From DASVDE01 sp036381235 (GTDB lineage: Bacteria > Actinomycetota > Thermoleophilia > Solirubrobacterales > 70-9), in assembly GCA_036381235.1 (NCBI GenBank), contig DASVDE010000014.1, positions 1 through 64,000 on the forward strand: a stretch of 64,000 nt of DNA, given 5' to 3'. Below are positions 7,577-16,898 of this stretch, piece by piece (the first letter of the stretch is position 1; every line of letters begins with the position of its first letter). Under the pieces are notes generated by a model. That model made no database searches, was not told where the DNA came from, and saw only the letters and a list, made by a program, of their open reading frames with translations. Both the position numbers and the translations under genes were made by a program.

Positions 7577-10456
7577 CTAGGCCGCCTTCCTGGCTCGAAG
7601 GACGCGGGCTCGTCGGTGTCGCTTGTGGGACCTCTTCTTGGCGCAGCTGGTGTCGAGCTTTTGCCTGAAAGCGGCTCGCTTGCCGTTTTGACCGCCGATG
7701 CGCACGATCGCGCGGCCGGTGTTGGCGCAGAAGTTGTCGCGGCTGATCTGCAGTAGGCCCTTGGCGCCGCCCTGCATGTTCAGCACGACCTTTGAGATCG
7801 GGATGTCGGGGATAAAGTCGAAGGTGGTGCGGATCCCCTGGTTTACGGAGTCGATGTGGGCGGAGGCCTCGAAGTTGACCTGGCCTCTCAGGTCCAAGAC
7901 CAAGTCGGGCAGCGCTTTGCCCGAGGAGCGCAGATACACCGGTCCTCTGAGCGGCTTGTCGAGAATCGGGGTAAAGGCGGCGGCGTGGCCGTAGATCGAG
8001 GCCTTCTTGCACTTGTGGGCGGCGTAGTCATCGCGGGTGCAGATGTTTCGCAGATGGGCGTTGTCGAGGAACAGCGAATGGGGCATCGCCACCGAGGCGG
8101 AGGAGAGGTTGGCCTCGCCGTCCTTTGTCTTGAGCACCGCTCTCAGCTTCGGGTGCCCGGTTCTTTTGGTCGCTCCCTTGAGCTTCAGAGAGAGCTCGGG
8201 GGAGAAGTCAAGGGAGGCGCAGTTGGCTACCTGGAAGTGGTTTGAGAGCTCTGCGCTTGCGCCCTGATCGCCGTGGGCGGTGGCATCGACGCTGAAGGGA
8301 TCGCAGTTGGTCGGGTTGAGGATGAAGCCCTTGCGGTCCAGGTCGACTCTGATCTCCCTGGTGCGCAGGGGGATGCCCTCGATGATCTGGGGCAGGGGAT
8401 CGGAGACCGCCGAGACCCTTGCCGTCACCGGGTCGACGTAGAGGGCGACTCTGACCGCGACGTTGCCGAGGTCATAGGGGCCCGAGACGGCCGGGATCAC
8501 GATAAGGAGCGAAAGCGGCGCGCCTTTGTAGGGGCCGGCCCAGTAGACCTTGCCGGGGACGTGAAGGGGCTTTGATCCAGAGCCCGCGCCGGCGATCACA
8601 TCGCCGACTTCGCTATCTGCCGGGCAGGCCGGTGAGGCGAGCTCCTGCAGGCCGGTGTAGATAGAGGACTGCAGGGCGGTGATCGTCGCCTCGGGACAGT
8701 AGGGGATTCCCTTCAGGGTTGCCGAGAAGCCCGGGGGCGTTCTCACGTCCAGGCCGGTGAGGAACTGATCGCCGTCCGCTCTATTGAGGTCGACGAGGAA
8801 GCTGGAGTGTTGCCCGGCGGTGTTATCGGTGACCCCGGCGTCGAAGCTCGGGCCGAAGGGACGCGGGTTCGGTGGGCAGGGAGATCCGTTCGGGCCGGAA
8901 TCGATCGTGAAGAACTGCGTCGAGGTCTGCTTGGGCAGCTGCGGGTAGGCCCAGGGGGTGAACTCGCTCACCACCGGATAGGTGCCGCATTGCGAGGGGG
9001 TCGAGAGCAAGCCGCGCTCGGCCCCGAAGATGTGCATCTTGAAGTCCTGGAAGTTGAACTGCGGCAGGTCTTTGAAGGTGACCGCGACCTGGCCGGTCAC
9101 CGGATCCGGAGTCGCCACGCCCGCCAGCTTCGAGTGCAACGAGAAGCCGTCGAAGACCTGGAAGATGCGGTAGCGGTTGCCCGGCAGCGGCTCGCCCAGG
9201 TACATCGCACCCGTCAGAGTGCGTGGGAACGCGGAGGCCTCCACCTCCATCGTGCCGATCTTCGAGAACTCCGGGCATTCGGCAGGCAGGCGGGTGCCGA
9301 AGTGCGCCTGGACGTCCGTGCAGGAGGTCTTGCCGTCGGCGGCATTGGAGTTGATCGTGAAGCCCTCGGGCAGCGTGACGGTAACATCGCGGATCGCAGA
9401 AGCAGTCAGTGTGTTGGGGCTGAGCTGCTGCGGGACCGTGAGATCGACATCGAGGCCCGATGGAGAGTCGGCTTCTGTCGTCGTCGGCTTCGCCGTCAGG
9501 CTCGGGTCGAAGCTGAGCTGATCGCAGCCGAGAATCGCGGGGAACGATGCGTCGGTATGAGACGTGCCGAGATCGTAGGCCGTCGAATCGATCGACGATG
9601 TCAACATTCCGCTACACCGTGTGGGATTCGAGACCAACGGCGTTGCCGGTGCGTTGCTCGGAACGGGTGGCTTCGATGAAAGAAAGCAACCCACTGGATA
9701 CTTATCTTCTAGAAGCTGCGGCAACATGTCTTTCCCCGCCTCCGGGCACTGATCCGTCTTTACCTCGTTGAAGGAGAACCGCAACGGATCGTGGACGGGG
9801 TCAGCAGGCACTCCCCAGATGAGCTGCGTAATACCAAATGCCACAATCAGCCTGGGAATGCCAAACACTTTGTACTCCACACCGTAATCGCTCTCCGTGC
9901 GGATAGTGACGGCGATTGAGATCGGGTACTGCGGGGCAGCTGGAGCCGGAAGCGCAAGCAGAGCGAGCTCGTCGGCTGTGGGCACCATGTTGTAGAGGGG
10001 CTGCAGATACCCCCCGGAAAAGCCGCGGCCGAAATTGACCACCGAAACACCGATCTGGGTGTCAACAGGGCAGGCCCCAGCGACGAGTTCGGCCTGGGTA
10101 CATCTGGGGAGGTTGGTCGGGCTTCCGACAAGGCCCGGCGGAGTGTTGATCTTCAGTTCTTTGAATACATGGCAATCGCACGGTTCGATTTCAGAGAAAT
10201 TGTCAATTGACATCCGGGTTACAACGCTCGGATGATCGCCCGCTTGAGTGGAGGTAGGTTCGGTGAGCAGATAGCTGACCGGCGCATTCGCCGATGCACC
10301 CGCGGCGAGCATCGTGCACGACAGGAGGGCGGCAAGCAGCACCGCGAGCAATGTGACTTTGTTTTTCCGACGCGACGACGCGCTGCGGCTTGTCTCGGTG
10401 GCCGCCATGGCATTCTCCATCTCGTTTATGAGGCTCCTGGCCTTCAGCTCTTTCAC
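7577..10456 (-). CDS. Giant exported multi-module protein (959 aa)
   Basis: Unknown function. The GTG at 10456-10454 overlaps the upstream stop as GTGA and has GAGAGG before it. An internal ATG at 10408 with GGAG six bases ahead (protein MAATETSRS) gives a tidier signal peptide and is an equally good start. After the hydrophobic export signal (ending near AAGASANA) come about four repeating modules, each with a pattern like P.G(F/L), Cys, CP..S.IG, a GxVY(L/W)(G/A) turn and a closing Cys. The C-terminus is strongly basic (KKRSHKRHRRARVLRARKAA). Clearly paralogous to the 909-aa product at 213-2942. Its constant partner is the propeller protein upstream, which suggests that the two products work together outside the membrane (inference). 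Confidence 0.8.
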   Translation of the reverse strand: MKELKARSLINEMENAMAATETSRSASSRRKNKVTLLAVLLAALLSCTMLAAGASANAPVSYLLTEPTSTQAGDHPSVVTRMSIDNFSEIEPCDCHVFKELKINTPPGLVGSPTNLPRCTQAELVAGACPVDTQIGVSVVNFGRGFSGGYLQPLYNMVPTADELALLALPAPAAPQYPISIAVTIRTESDYGVEYKVFGIPRLIVAFGITQLIWGVPADPVHDPLRFSFNEVKTDQCPEAGKDMLPQLLEDKYPVGCFLSSKPPVPSNAPATPLVSNPTRCSGMLTSSIDSTAYDLGTSHTDASFPAILGCDQLSFDPSLTAKPTTTEADSPSGLDVDLTVPQQLSPNTLTASAIRDVTVTLPEGFTINSNAADGKTSCTDVQAHFGTRLPAECPEFSKIGTMEVEASAFPRTLTGAMYLGEPLPGNRYRIFQVFDGFSLHSKLAGVATPDPVTGQVAVTFKDLPQFNFQDFKMHIFGAERGLLSTPSQCGTYPVVSEFTPWAYPQLPKQTSTQFFTIDSGPNGSPCPPNPRPFGPSFDAGVTDNTAGQHSSFLVDLNRADGDQFLTGLDVRTPPGFSATLKGIPYCPEATITALQSSIYTGLQELASPACPADSEVGDVIAGAGSGSKPLHVPGKVYWAGPYKGAPLSLLIVIPAVSGPYDLGNVAVRVALYVDPVTARVSAVSDPLPQIIEGIPLRTREIRVDLDRKGFILNPTNCDPFSVDATAHGDQGASAELSNHFQVANCASLDFSPELSLKLKGATKRTGHPKLRAVLKTKDGEANLSSASVAMPHSLFLDNAHLRNICTRDDYAAHKCKKASIYGHAAAFTPILDKPLRGPVYLRSSGKALPDLVLDLRGQVNFEASAHIDSVNQGIRTTFDFIPDIPISKVVLNMQGGAKGLLQISRDNFCANTGRAIVRIGGQNGKRAAFRQKLDTSCAKKRSHKRHRRARVLRARKAA

Positions 10457-13400
10457 CGTGCGGCCCTCTCAGCGGAACGAGCGGTTCGATACCTTCCGCG
10501 ACATAGCCGCGCCCGATGACTGATACGCACAGCGCGTTTCTCCAGGCCACGTGCCTTTCGGCGCAGTCGTGCAGCACGTGCATTCGCGGCGCGATTCGTA
10601 CTTCGGACGAGCCTGCGCGCTCGCTTCCTCAACGACTTTGCCCTGGACACATAGCGGTGTGCACGGCGCCCCGACGCGTTGCATGGATTGCGGTGAACAT
10701 TCCCGCTCGATCCGAGGAACGCGCCGCTGGTAACCGACGGGGGCGACGGCGCAGCGCTGGGCAAACCGTGGCACTCATCCGCAGCAGCGCATGGAGCAGC
10801 CTCCGCCGCGATCGGAAAGCCGCCATCGGTTCGGGCGTCATAGAACTTCAGCGAACGTCCGTTATGGTCCTGCGAAACGAGAACGTCGCGCGTTATGAAA
10901 TAGACGTCTACCCCATTCGCGCTGACCCCGACAAGGCCCTGCACCTCAGGCACATGGAGCGTAATCGGCTGGAAGCTGAGATAGCCGGGGTCCTTTTCAG
11001 CGACACCTGAGGTGATCAGCTGAGGTCGGCCGGATACGAATTCGTAAATGTCGACATCGTTGTTGGTATCGCGCGGGAGCAGCGCATCGTCGGTATTGAA
11101 GAATGGACGGCCGTCGTCGGTGAGGAAGATTCCGTTGAAACTCCCCGTCACATCACTGTTCGGTGCTTCGCCCGCGGGCCTACACGAGACACAGACGAGG
11201 ACGTCCGCGGTCGCGTCGTACTTGTACATCTCCCTACAGAGGGGTCGCGGGTCGCTGAAGACGTCGGTGTTGCAGTTACCGTCCGCTGCCGTGTTGTCGT
11301 AGCTCGTCAACTGACTCGCCGTGATGAACGCGGCGTACCTGCCATCGGGAGATACCTGGATCCGATTTACTGGAAGTTCTGGATCGAGGGTCGCGACATA
11401 CTGGATCTCACCCCCGCGGAAGATGTACAGATTCCGACGTCCCGGAATGCCGCGGCTCGCCACGAACTGCTCCGGAGAATAGAAATAGATGTCCCCGCTG
11501 TCAGCGGCCACCGAGTTGTCGGTCGGCACTCCCCAGAGGTCGCCGGTACCGGCTCCGGAACCAGCACCTCCTCCTCCTCCTCCGGTCGGCGGGACGACTT
11601 CGATCCCGCACTTTGCAATCCAGCTGGCGTTGCAGCTATCGGTGTTGCCGATGGAGCCAACCCCAGCCGAGAGTCGGATCAAGGGCTCTCCTATTTCCGC
11701 GCCGCTCTGACTCCACATATAAAGATCGATGCTGTTGTCATCATCGTCTGAAGTCAGTTGTTCGGCAGACGAAATGAACACTTTCGAGCCGTCTTCGGTC
11801 ATGCCCCTGTAAGCAACAGCGTGACCCACTGAAACGTCGTATGTAATCGCCTGGTTTACTCGCATGTACAGGTGGCTCACGGGTGTAGCCGGCTTGGTCG
11901 CACAGTACGAGTTCTGTGATTCCGGGGTACTGTTCGGAGTATCCTCACATTCCGCTGGAGCAGCCATCAACAGGTGCGAACCGTCCTGCGAGGTGCCGGC
12001 AATCTGCAGAAAATGCCCTGCCATTTTCGGTTCGGCCGGAATGGCATTGCCCGCACCCAGGCGCGATGCGACGACAACCGTTTTCGTCGCCAGGTCATTG
12101 TCATAGAGAGACCCGGCCCCGGTGGTCACGCCATCAGTCGTAAACGGGATGTTGATCGATGAAAAGAAATAGTGGCCATAGTTCGGCGATACTTTCTGAT
12201 CGCCGACCCAACCGCCGGGTGCATTTGGTTTGCTCGGAATCCGAGGGTCGTCGGCGCCCGGAACCTCGGCCAGATTGGTGGGCAATCGACCGAAATATTC
12301 CCCGTGGGGTCCGTATACATACGGCGAATAGTGCAGCGTGCCGACGTAATAGGTGCTGCCCAGCCCCTGCGGGCCATCGCGCCAATGCAGGGTGTGGCTT
12401 AGGGTTTCATCGCTTGAGGCCGGAGAAAGGAGTGCGCCGTTGAAGCCGGCCCAGCCCGGTTGCCCTCCGACACCCCCGGCCACCTCGGCCGGTATACCCG
12501 CGTAAGAGGTTTCCCACCCCGCAGCGGTTCGCGTTGCCACATATGGATCGCCGAGGGCGTTGGGGGGGTTCCAGGGGCCGGGGAGCGCTCCGAACGCGCC
12601 CAGGATAGAGATTCGCGGCGGGTTGCTCGCCTTGGGTGAGATCGTCCCACCGGAGAAGAGGGTGACGGGCCCGGCTTCCCCTGGCGAGACGAGCTCGTAG
12701 GCGCGGCAGTCCGGAAGATCACCGGCTCCCGTCTGCTGCCTGGCGGCCGAGTTAGGGCAGAGCTCTGGGTAGAAGTTGAAGGTCTGATCGGTGCTGACAG
12801 TTACGCCCTCGGAATTTTCCGCGACGACCCGGAAGTGATAAACGACCGGTTCAAGCCCTTCGACGTGATTCTGGACCGGCACCGGAGTCAGGCCGTCCTG
12901 GATATCGATCTCAGGAGTGCGCTGTCCGTAATCTGGCGTCAAGCCATATTCGAAGTGATAGGTCGTATCGGTGCCCAAAGCATTGATGCGCGCGTGAAGG
13001 TCCGCCGAGTTAGCTGTGACATTGCCGGAGAAGAATCCCTCGATGACCGGTCGAGCCGCCAAGGTCGTGAACGGACTCGACACCTCTATCACCTGCTGAA
13101 ACCCGAAGGGCTTTGTCACAACGACCCTGGCTTCATATTCCGTCTTGGGCGTGAGTCCGCTGATGCCGACACTGAAGTCCTGCGGGGTAAATGCGTGGCC
13201 GATCTTGACGTCCGGCGCCCATATCTGCCAGTCCGTATCCGTCGTCTTCTTGTACTCGACCCGGTATTCTGTGTTCGCCGGTTCGGGCGCGACGTTCACA
13301 CCGGGATCGGCGGGGCCATTCGCATTTACGGTGCCCGAGATCGTGGCCCCCGTCGCCGATACGCTTGAAGGCGGTTCCAGAGTGAGATCCGGTGTTGAAC

Positions 13401-16400
13401 CGACATCTCCAAATATGTATGCGCCCGCATTCAAGTCGTTCGGGTACACCCTGGACAAATAGAGGTATGGGTTACCGGTGGCCGCGTTTATAGATAAGTG
13501 CTGATCGTCGCTGTTGTCTCGCTCCTTCACCCCGGTGCATGGCTTGCTCACCTGAAGCAGGTGGCCACTCGGATCGAACTCCTGAATGCGGACTTCTCTG
13601 GGCGCGAAGAGGCCATTGGCACAGGTCGTGTGACCAGTCGTGAAGTTCTTGACCACGAACACATTCCCGGTGCTACTTACCCCAACATCTATCGGCGTAT
13701 TGTTATCTTGATAGAAGAGCCCCGCTGCGGTCGGGGTTTTGTATCCATTTGGCCCCCCAGGAGTCGTCGTCGTCACCGACACACTGTCAGCTCCTGGGCC
13801 AGAACCGCCGCTGAGCGCCGTCCCTCCTTCACCAACCACCAGCTGGGGCGGATCGGTGCGCCCAAAGGTTCCACCGTTGAACGTCACCACATATGGAGTC
13901 GACCCACCAGCATCTCCCGGTCCCCCCGTGACGCTTACCGACCCACCGTCGTCTTTGATCGGTTTCAGTCCGTTGAGCGCCGTTTCGACTTCTGCGGCAG
14001 TTGCAGTGGCCGGCAGGTTACCGGTGTAAGCATAGTTCGGAGCACTGAAGGGAGAGCCTCCCGCCGAGCTACTGACTGTCTGGTCGACGCTGACCGTACT
14101 GGCCCCAATTGCCGTAATTCTGGGAACTGGGGCATGGTCAAATTGTTGCGTGTTCAGAGGCATGCCGACTTCGAATACTCCGGTGTCGAACGTGACGTTG
14201 GTGAAAATCTCTTCACCGCCGCGGACGTTTCCGTGGGCCGTTGCTCCCGCAGGATCCACGAGGCCAAGGCGGAACTCCCCACCCGTGGCGTTGACCGCGA
14301 CCTGCTGCACCTCGGTTTCGCCGAAGAATGAAGGGGTGAAGCCACCGCCACTGGGCACAAGCTTCTGGACTCGATAACCGCTGACTGTGTAGATGTTGCC
14401 CGTAGGATCTTCCGCCACTCCATCCAGAGGCGAGTCGAACTGGCCGGGTTCAGTGCCACCGACACCGCTTTGGCAGAGATCGCCCGATGCGCCGGTACAG
14501 ATCTCGAAAGCCGAGGCGCCTTGCCGCGGGGTTGCGATTGCGAGGCCAGAATTGCCGCTGACATTGAGATTTGGGCTACCGTCGACCCGAGCCAATGTCG
14601 AAACGTCGGTGTCGGCGAAACGGGCACCCTTGAATTCGACTGTCCAGGGTTGTCCGCCTCCACCAGTGACGACCACGTTGCCGGTCCCGATATTGGTCAG
14701 TGCCTCCAACGCCCCCTGTACATCGGCAGCTGTCGCGTTGTAAGGAATGTTTCCGGTCGTTGCTGTCGTGTTATCGGGGCTCGGAGTCGTGAAACGCAGT
14801 TTGAAGTTGCCACTCGTGACTGCGCTGTCGAGCGTGAGGGTCTGCAACTCGTTATTGGGAGCGTTTCCGGTACCGGCAGCGACCGCCACCGAGACGGAGG
14901 ATCCAGACGCGGTGGCGGGATTCGTCATGACTATCGTCCCGGCGCCCAGAGCGCCGATCTTGGTACCGGCGGGGATCCCGGAGCCAGCTATCGTCTGCCC
15001 TGCGGCGAACGCCTTGCTGGAGGTCGTGACGTTGGTGATCGTGTAAGAGCCACTCGTCAGGTCACCCGTACCACCGGCCCCGCCTGACACCACCCCACCG
15101 CCGAACACGCGAATGAAGTGCCCATCGCTTGTGTATTCCTGAATCTGGCCGTTGACTCGGTTGGCCAACAGGATATTTCCTTCATTGGGCGCACCGGGTG
15201 GCGCCACGGCAATGGTTGATTTGAAGGAAATGCCGTAAGCGGCTGGACCAGTGCTGTTCTGACATACATCGTTGCTGGTACATATCTCCGGTGCCCCACC
15301 GGGATTGAGGGTTGTAAAGACGACTGACTTGGGGCTACCTGTAAGGTTGATGGTTTCGACTTGCAGATCACCAAGAAAGTCGCCGGCGTGGACCCCGCCA
15401 AAGGTGATCTTGTAGGTGTAAGGCCCTGGATCTCCCGGACCTGCCGGACCGCCGGTCGCTGTTGTTACCCCCCCGGCGTCGCTTCCGAATCCTTCGATTG
15501 CGTCGATCGCTTCGGCGACTTGGTCCGCGGAGGCGTTGTAGGGAATCGATGGGCTGTATTTCGGACCCGGAAATTTATAGATCCTGTAGCTGCCTCCGGT
15601 CGCGGTGACGGTCAGTAACTTTTCGGGATCAGAGCTACTGTCATCGGTTCCGGAGAGGACGACATCGTTGCCGAAAGCGCCGAGAAATTCTCCTGTGGAA
15701 GAGAAGTGGTCGACACTACTGCTGCCGGTCGCATAAACGTCTCCGGTGGCTTGGTTGACGCTGACGTTGTAGTAGATCCTATTGCCGCTTTTGCATATAT
15801 CACCGCTTGCGGGAATGCAAATCTCGAAACCCGTACCGCCCAGGTTGGTTGTCTGAACGAAAGACGTGGCGCCGGAACCGGTCAGGCCAGAGTTATCCAC
15901 GACAAGAAGAGGTTGATTGGCGCCGCCCTGGGCACCGCCGAATGTCACCAGGTAGGGGGTCGAGCCGCTGGCGTTCCCCGGCCCCCCCGTAACAGTCACG
16001 ACCCCGCCCACGCCGCCTATTGAGGGCAGTTCATTCAACTTCTGTTCGAGGACGCTCGCGTCTGCGTCGAAGGCGATCTGGCCGGTGACCTCTCCCCCGA
16101 ATTCGAGGGCAAAGGTCCCACCGGTCGCGTAAATAGCCACAGACTGGGTCTGGTTGGCGTTGTCCGGACCAGATTCAACGACGTCTTCGCCCCAGGTCCG
16201 CTGGAGAACTCCGGAGGGAGAGAACATTTCAATTCGGTTCTGCGGCGAATTGCTTACAGACGAGTAGTAAGTGCCCGGAGTAACACCCCCCGCCCCGGTG
16301 CCGTTGACGGCCCCGCCGACGCCCCAGTTGAGCTTGAAGGTGCCGACGACGCCGAGCTCGGCGTTTGCACCCGGAGCGAAGATGAACAGCGCAGCAAGGG

Positions 16401-16587
16401 CGGTGGTCAGGGCAAGCAGATAGCGAGCGTGGGCGGCGCGACGAGCGTGGGCGAGAACGCTCGTCGCGGGCGCACCACTTCCGTCGGTGTTGCGGAGGGC
16501 AGCGCGACGAAGGAAACCACCCACAAGGCCCCGGCTAGCACCGGCGCCATGAGTCGAATCCGCGAACCGCGATCCCGCGTCTATCAC
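10453..16587 (-). CDS. Giant exported NHL/fibronectin/PD40 protein with inserted repeat domains (2044 aa)
   Basis: First gene of the four-gene operon. GTG start at 16587-16585, with GGAGAGG six bases upstream. Export signal at about residues 50-76 (ending APGANAE). Residues 77-1050 read as NHL-like blades in which four copies of a 100-190-residue region were inserted (about 142-253, 313-433, 505-690, 759-947); each copy has IPYNA(T/S)A..V..AL, then VTGG and (V/I)(T/E)F.G motifs. Next come two fibronectin-III-like domains (about 1065-1275), a CPN..ARQQ..LPDCRAYELVSP signature (about 1277-1302) and PD40-type blades. The last ~75 residues are Arg/Ala-rich with two cysteines about 60 residues apart. 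No catalytic motif was seen. Paralogous to the 1544-aa protein two genes downstream; a large surface or adhesion scaffold is the best guess. Confidence 0.8.
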   Translation of the reverse strand: MIDAGSRFADSTHGAGASRGLVGGFLRRAALRNTDGSGAPATSVLAHARRAAHARYLLALTTALAALFIFAPGANAELGVVGTFKLNWGVGGAVNGTGAGGVTPGTYYSSVSNSPQNRIEMFSPSGVLQRTWGEDVVESGPDNANQTQSVAIYATGGTFALEFGGEVTGQIAFDADASVLEQKLNELPSIGGVGGVVTVTGGPGNASGSTPYLVTFGGAQGGANQPLLVVDNSGLTGSGATSFVQTTNLGGTGFEICIPASGDICKSGNRIYYNVSVNQATGDVYATGSSSVDHFSSTGEFLGAFGNDVVLSGTDDSSSDPEKLLTVTATGGSYRIYKFPGPKYSPSIPYNASADQVAEAIDAIEGFGSDAGGVTTATGGPAGPGDPGPYTYKITFGGVHAGDFLGDLQVETINLTGSPKSVVFTTLNPGGAPEICTSNDVCQNSTGPAAYGISFKSTIAVAPPGAPNEGNILLANRVNGQIQEYTSDGHFIRVFGGGVVSGGAGGTGDLTSGSYTITNVTTSSKAFAAGQTIAGSGIPAGTKIGALGAGTIVMTNPATASGSSVSVAVAAGTGNAPNNELQTLTLDSAVTSGNFKLRFTTPSPDNTTATTGNIPYNATAADVQGALEALTNIGTGNVVVTGGGGQPWTVEFKGARFADTDVSTLARVDGSPNLNVSGNSGLAIATPRQGASAFEICTGASGDLCQSGVGGTEPGQFDSPLDGVAEDPTGNIYTVSGYRVQKLVPSGGGFTPSFFGETEVQQVAVNATGGEFRLGLVDPAGATAHGNVRGGEEIFTNVTFDTGVFEVGMPLNTQQFDHAPVPRITAIGASTVSVDQTVSSSAGGSPFSAPNYAYTGNLPATATAAEVETALNGLKPIKDDGGSVSVTGGPGDAGGSTPYVVTFNGGTFGRTDPPQLVVGEGGTALSGGSGPGADSVSVTTTTPGGPNGYKTPTAAGLFYQDNNTPIDVGVSSTGNVFVVKNFTTGHTTCANGLFAPREVRIQEFDPSGHLLQVSKPCTGVKERDNSDDQHLSINAATGNPYLYLSRVYPNDLNAGAYIFGDVGSTPDLTLEPPSSVSATGATISGTVNANGPADPGVNVAPEPANTEYRVEYKKTTDTDWQIWAPDVKIGHAFTPQDFSVGISGLTPKTEYEARVVVTKPFGFQQVIEVSSPFTTLAARPVIEGFFSGNVTANSADLHARINALGTDTTYHFEYGLTPDYGQRTPEIDIQDGLTPVPVQNHVEGLEPVVYHFRVVAENSEGVTVSTDQTFNFYPELCPNSAARQQTGAGDLPDCRAYELVSPGEAGPVTLFSGGTISPKASNPPRISILGAFGALPGPWNPPNALGDPYVATRTAAGWETSYAGIPAEVAGGVGGQPGWAGFNGALLSPASSDETLSHTLHWRDGPQGLGSTYYVGTLHYSPYVYGPHGEYFGRLPTNLAEVPGADDPRIPSKPNAPGGWVGDQKVSPNYGHYFFSSINIPFTTDGVTTGAGSLYDNDLATKTVVVASRLGAGNAIPAEPKMAGHFLQIAGTSQDGSHLLMAAPAECEDTPNSTPESQNSYCATKPATPVSHLYMRVNQAITYDVSVGHAVAYRGMTEDGSKVFISSAEQLTSDDDDNSIDLYMWSQSGAEIGEPLIRLSAGVGSIGNTDSCNASWIAKCGIEVVPPTGGGGGGAGSGAGTGDLWGVPTDNSVAADSGDIYFYSPEQFVASRGIPGRRNLYIFRGGEIQYVATLDPELPVNRIQVSPDGRYAAFITASQLTSYDNTAADGNCNTDVFSDPRPLCREMYKYDATADVLVCVSCRPAGEAPNSDVTGSFNGIFLTDDGRPFFNTDDALLPRDTNNDVDIYEFVSGRPQLITSGVAEKDPGYLSFQPITLHVPEVQGLVGVSANGVDVYFITRDVLVSQDHNGRSLKFYDARTDGGFPIAAEAAPCAAADECHGLPSAAPSPPSVTSGAFLGSSGNVHRNPCNASGRRAHRYVSRAKSLRKRARRLVRSTNRAANARAARLRRKARGLEKRAVRISHRARLCRGRYRTARSAERAAR

Positions 16588-16814
16588 TCGCTTCCTCTCC
16601 TTGTCCCTTGAGCCCTTCCCTAGGGGCTCGTTCCCTGTATGTCCCTGAAGCTGTTTTCCCTTGCCCGTTCCCTCGGACTCGGGAGTTCTCCCTGTGCTGC
16701 CGCTGCCATTCTAGGTACGACAGCTTTTTCAATGTAGCCGAGAGCCTTTGAAAAAGTCAAGCAAAAGTTTGCAAAAAGAAGGGAACTGGTTTCAATTGCA
16801 GCGCAAACCGCTGG
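16588..16814 (-). other. Long upstream region of the giant-protein operon
   Basis: No gene seen. Read on the minus strand, the ~100 bases before the GTG carry AGGGA(A/C) or close variants at least six times; the true ribosome-binding site is the last one (GGAGAGG). Further upstream the sequence is A/T-rich for this genome (around 16725-16800) and probably holds the promoter, but I could not fix convincing -35/-10 boxes. Confidence 0.35.
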
Positions 16815-16847
16815 AAATCACGCACGGGCCTTGGCCGGTGGTGATTT
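16815..16847 (-). terminator. Stem-loop downstream of pyrE, possible terminator
   Basis: Arms 16815-16821 (AAATCAC) and 16841-16847 (GTGATTT) pair perfectly. The inside continues as GGCC-TT-GGCC plus flanking pairs, giving a long hairpin with one bulge and one mismatch. It lies about 50 bases after the pyrE stop on the same strand. The run after the stem is not a clean T tract, so termination is plausible but not certain. Confidence 0.4.
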
Positions 16848-16898
16848 GGAAACCACGCGTGTACCGAAGAGGGGTTCGGGCGCGCGGACGTGCCGGAG

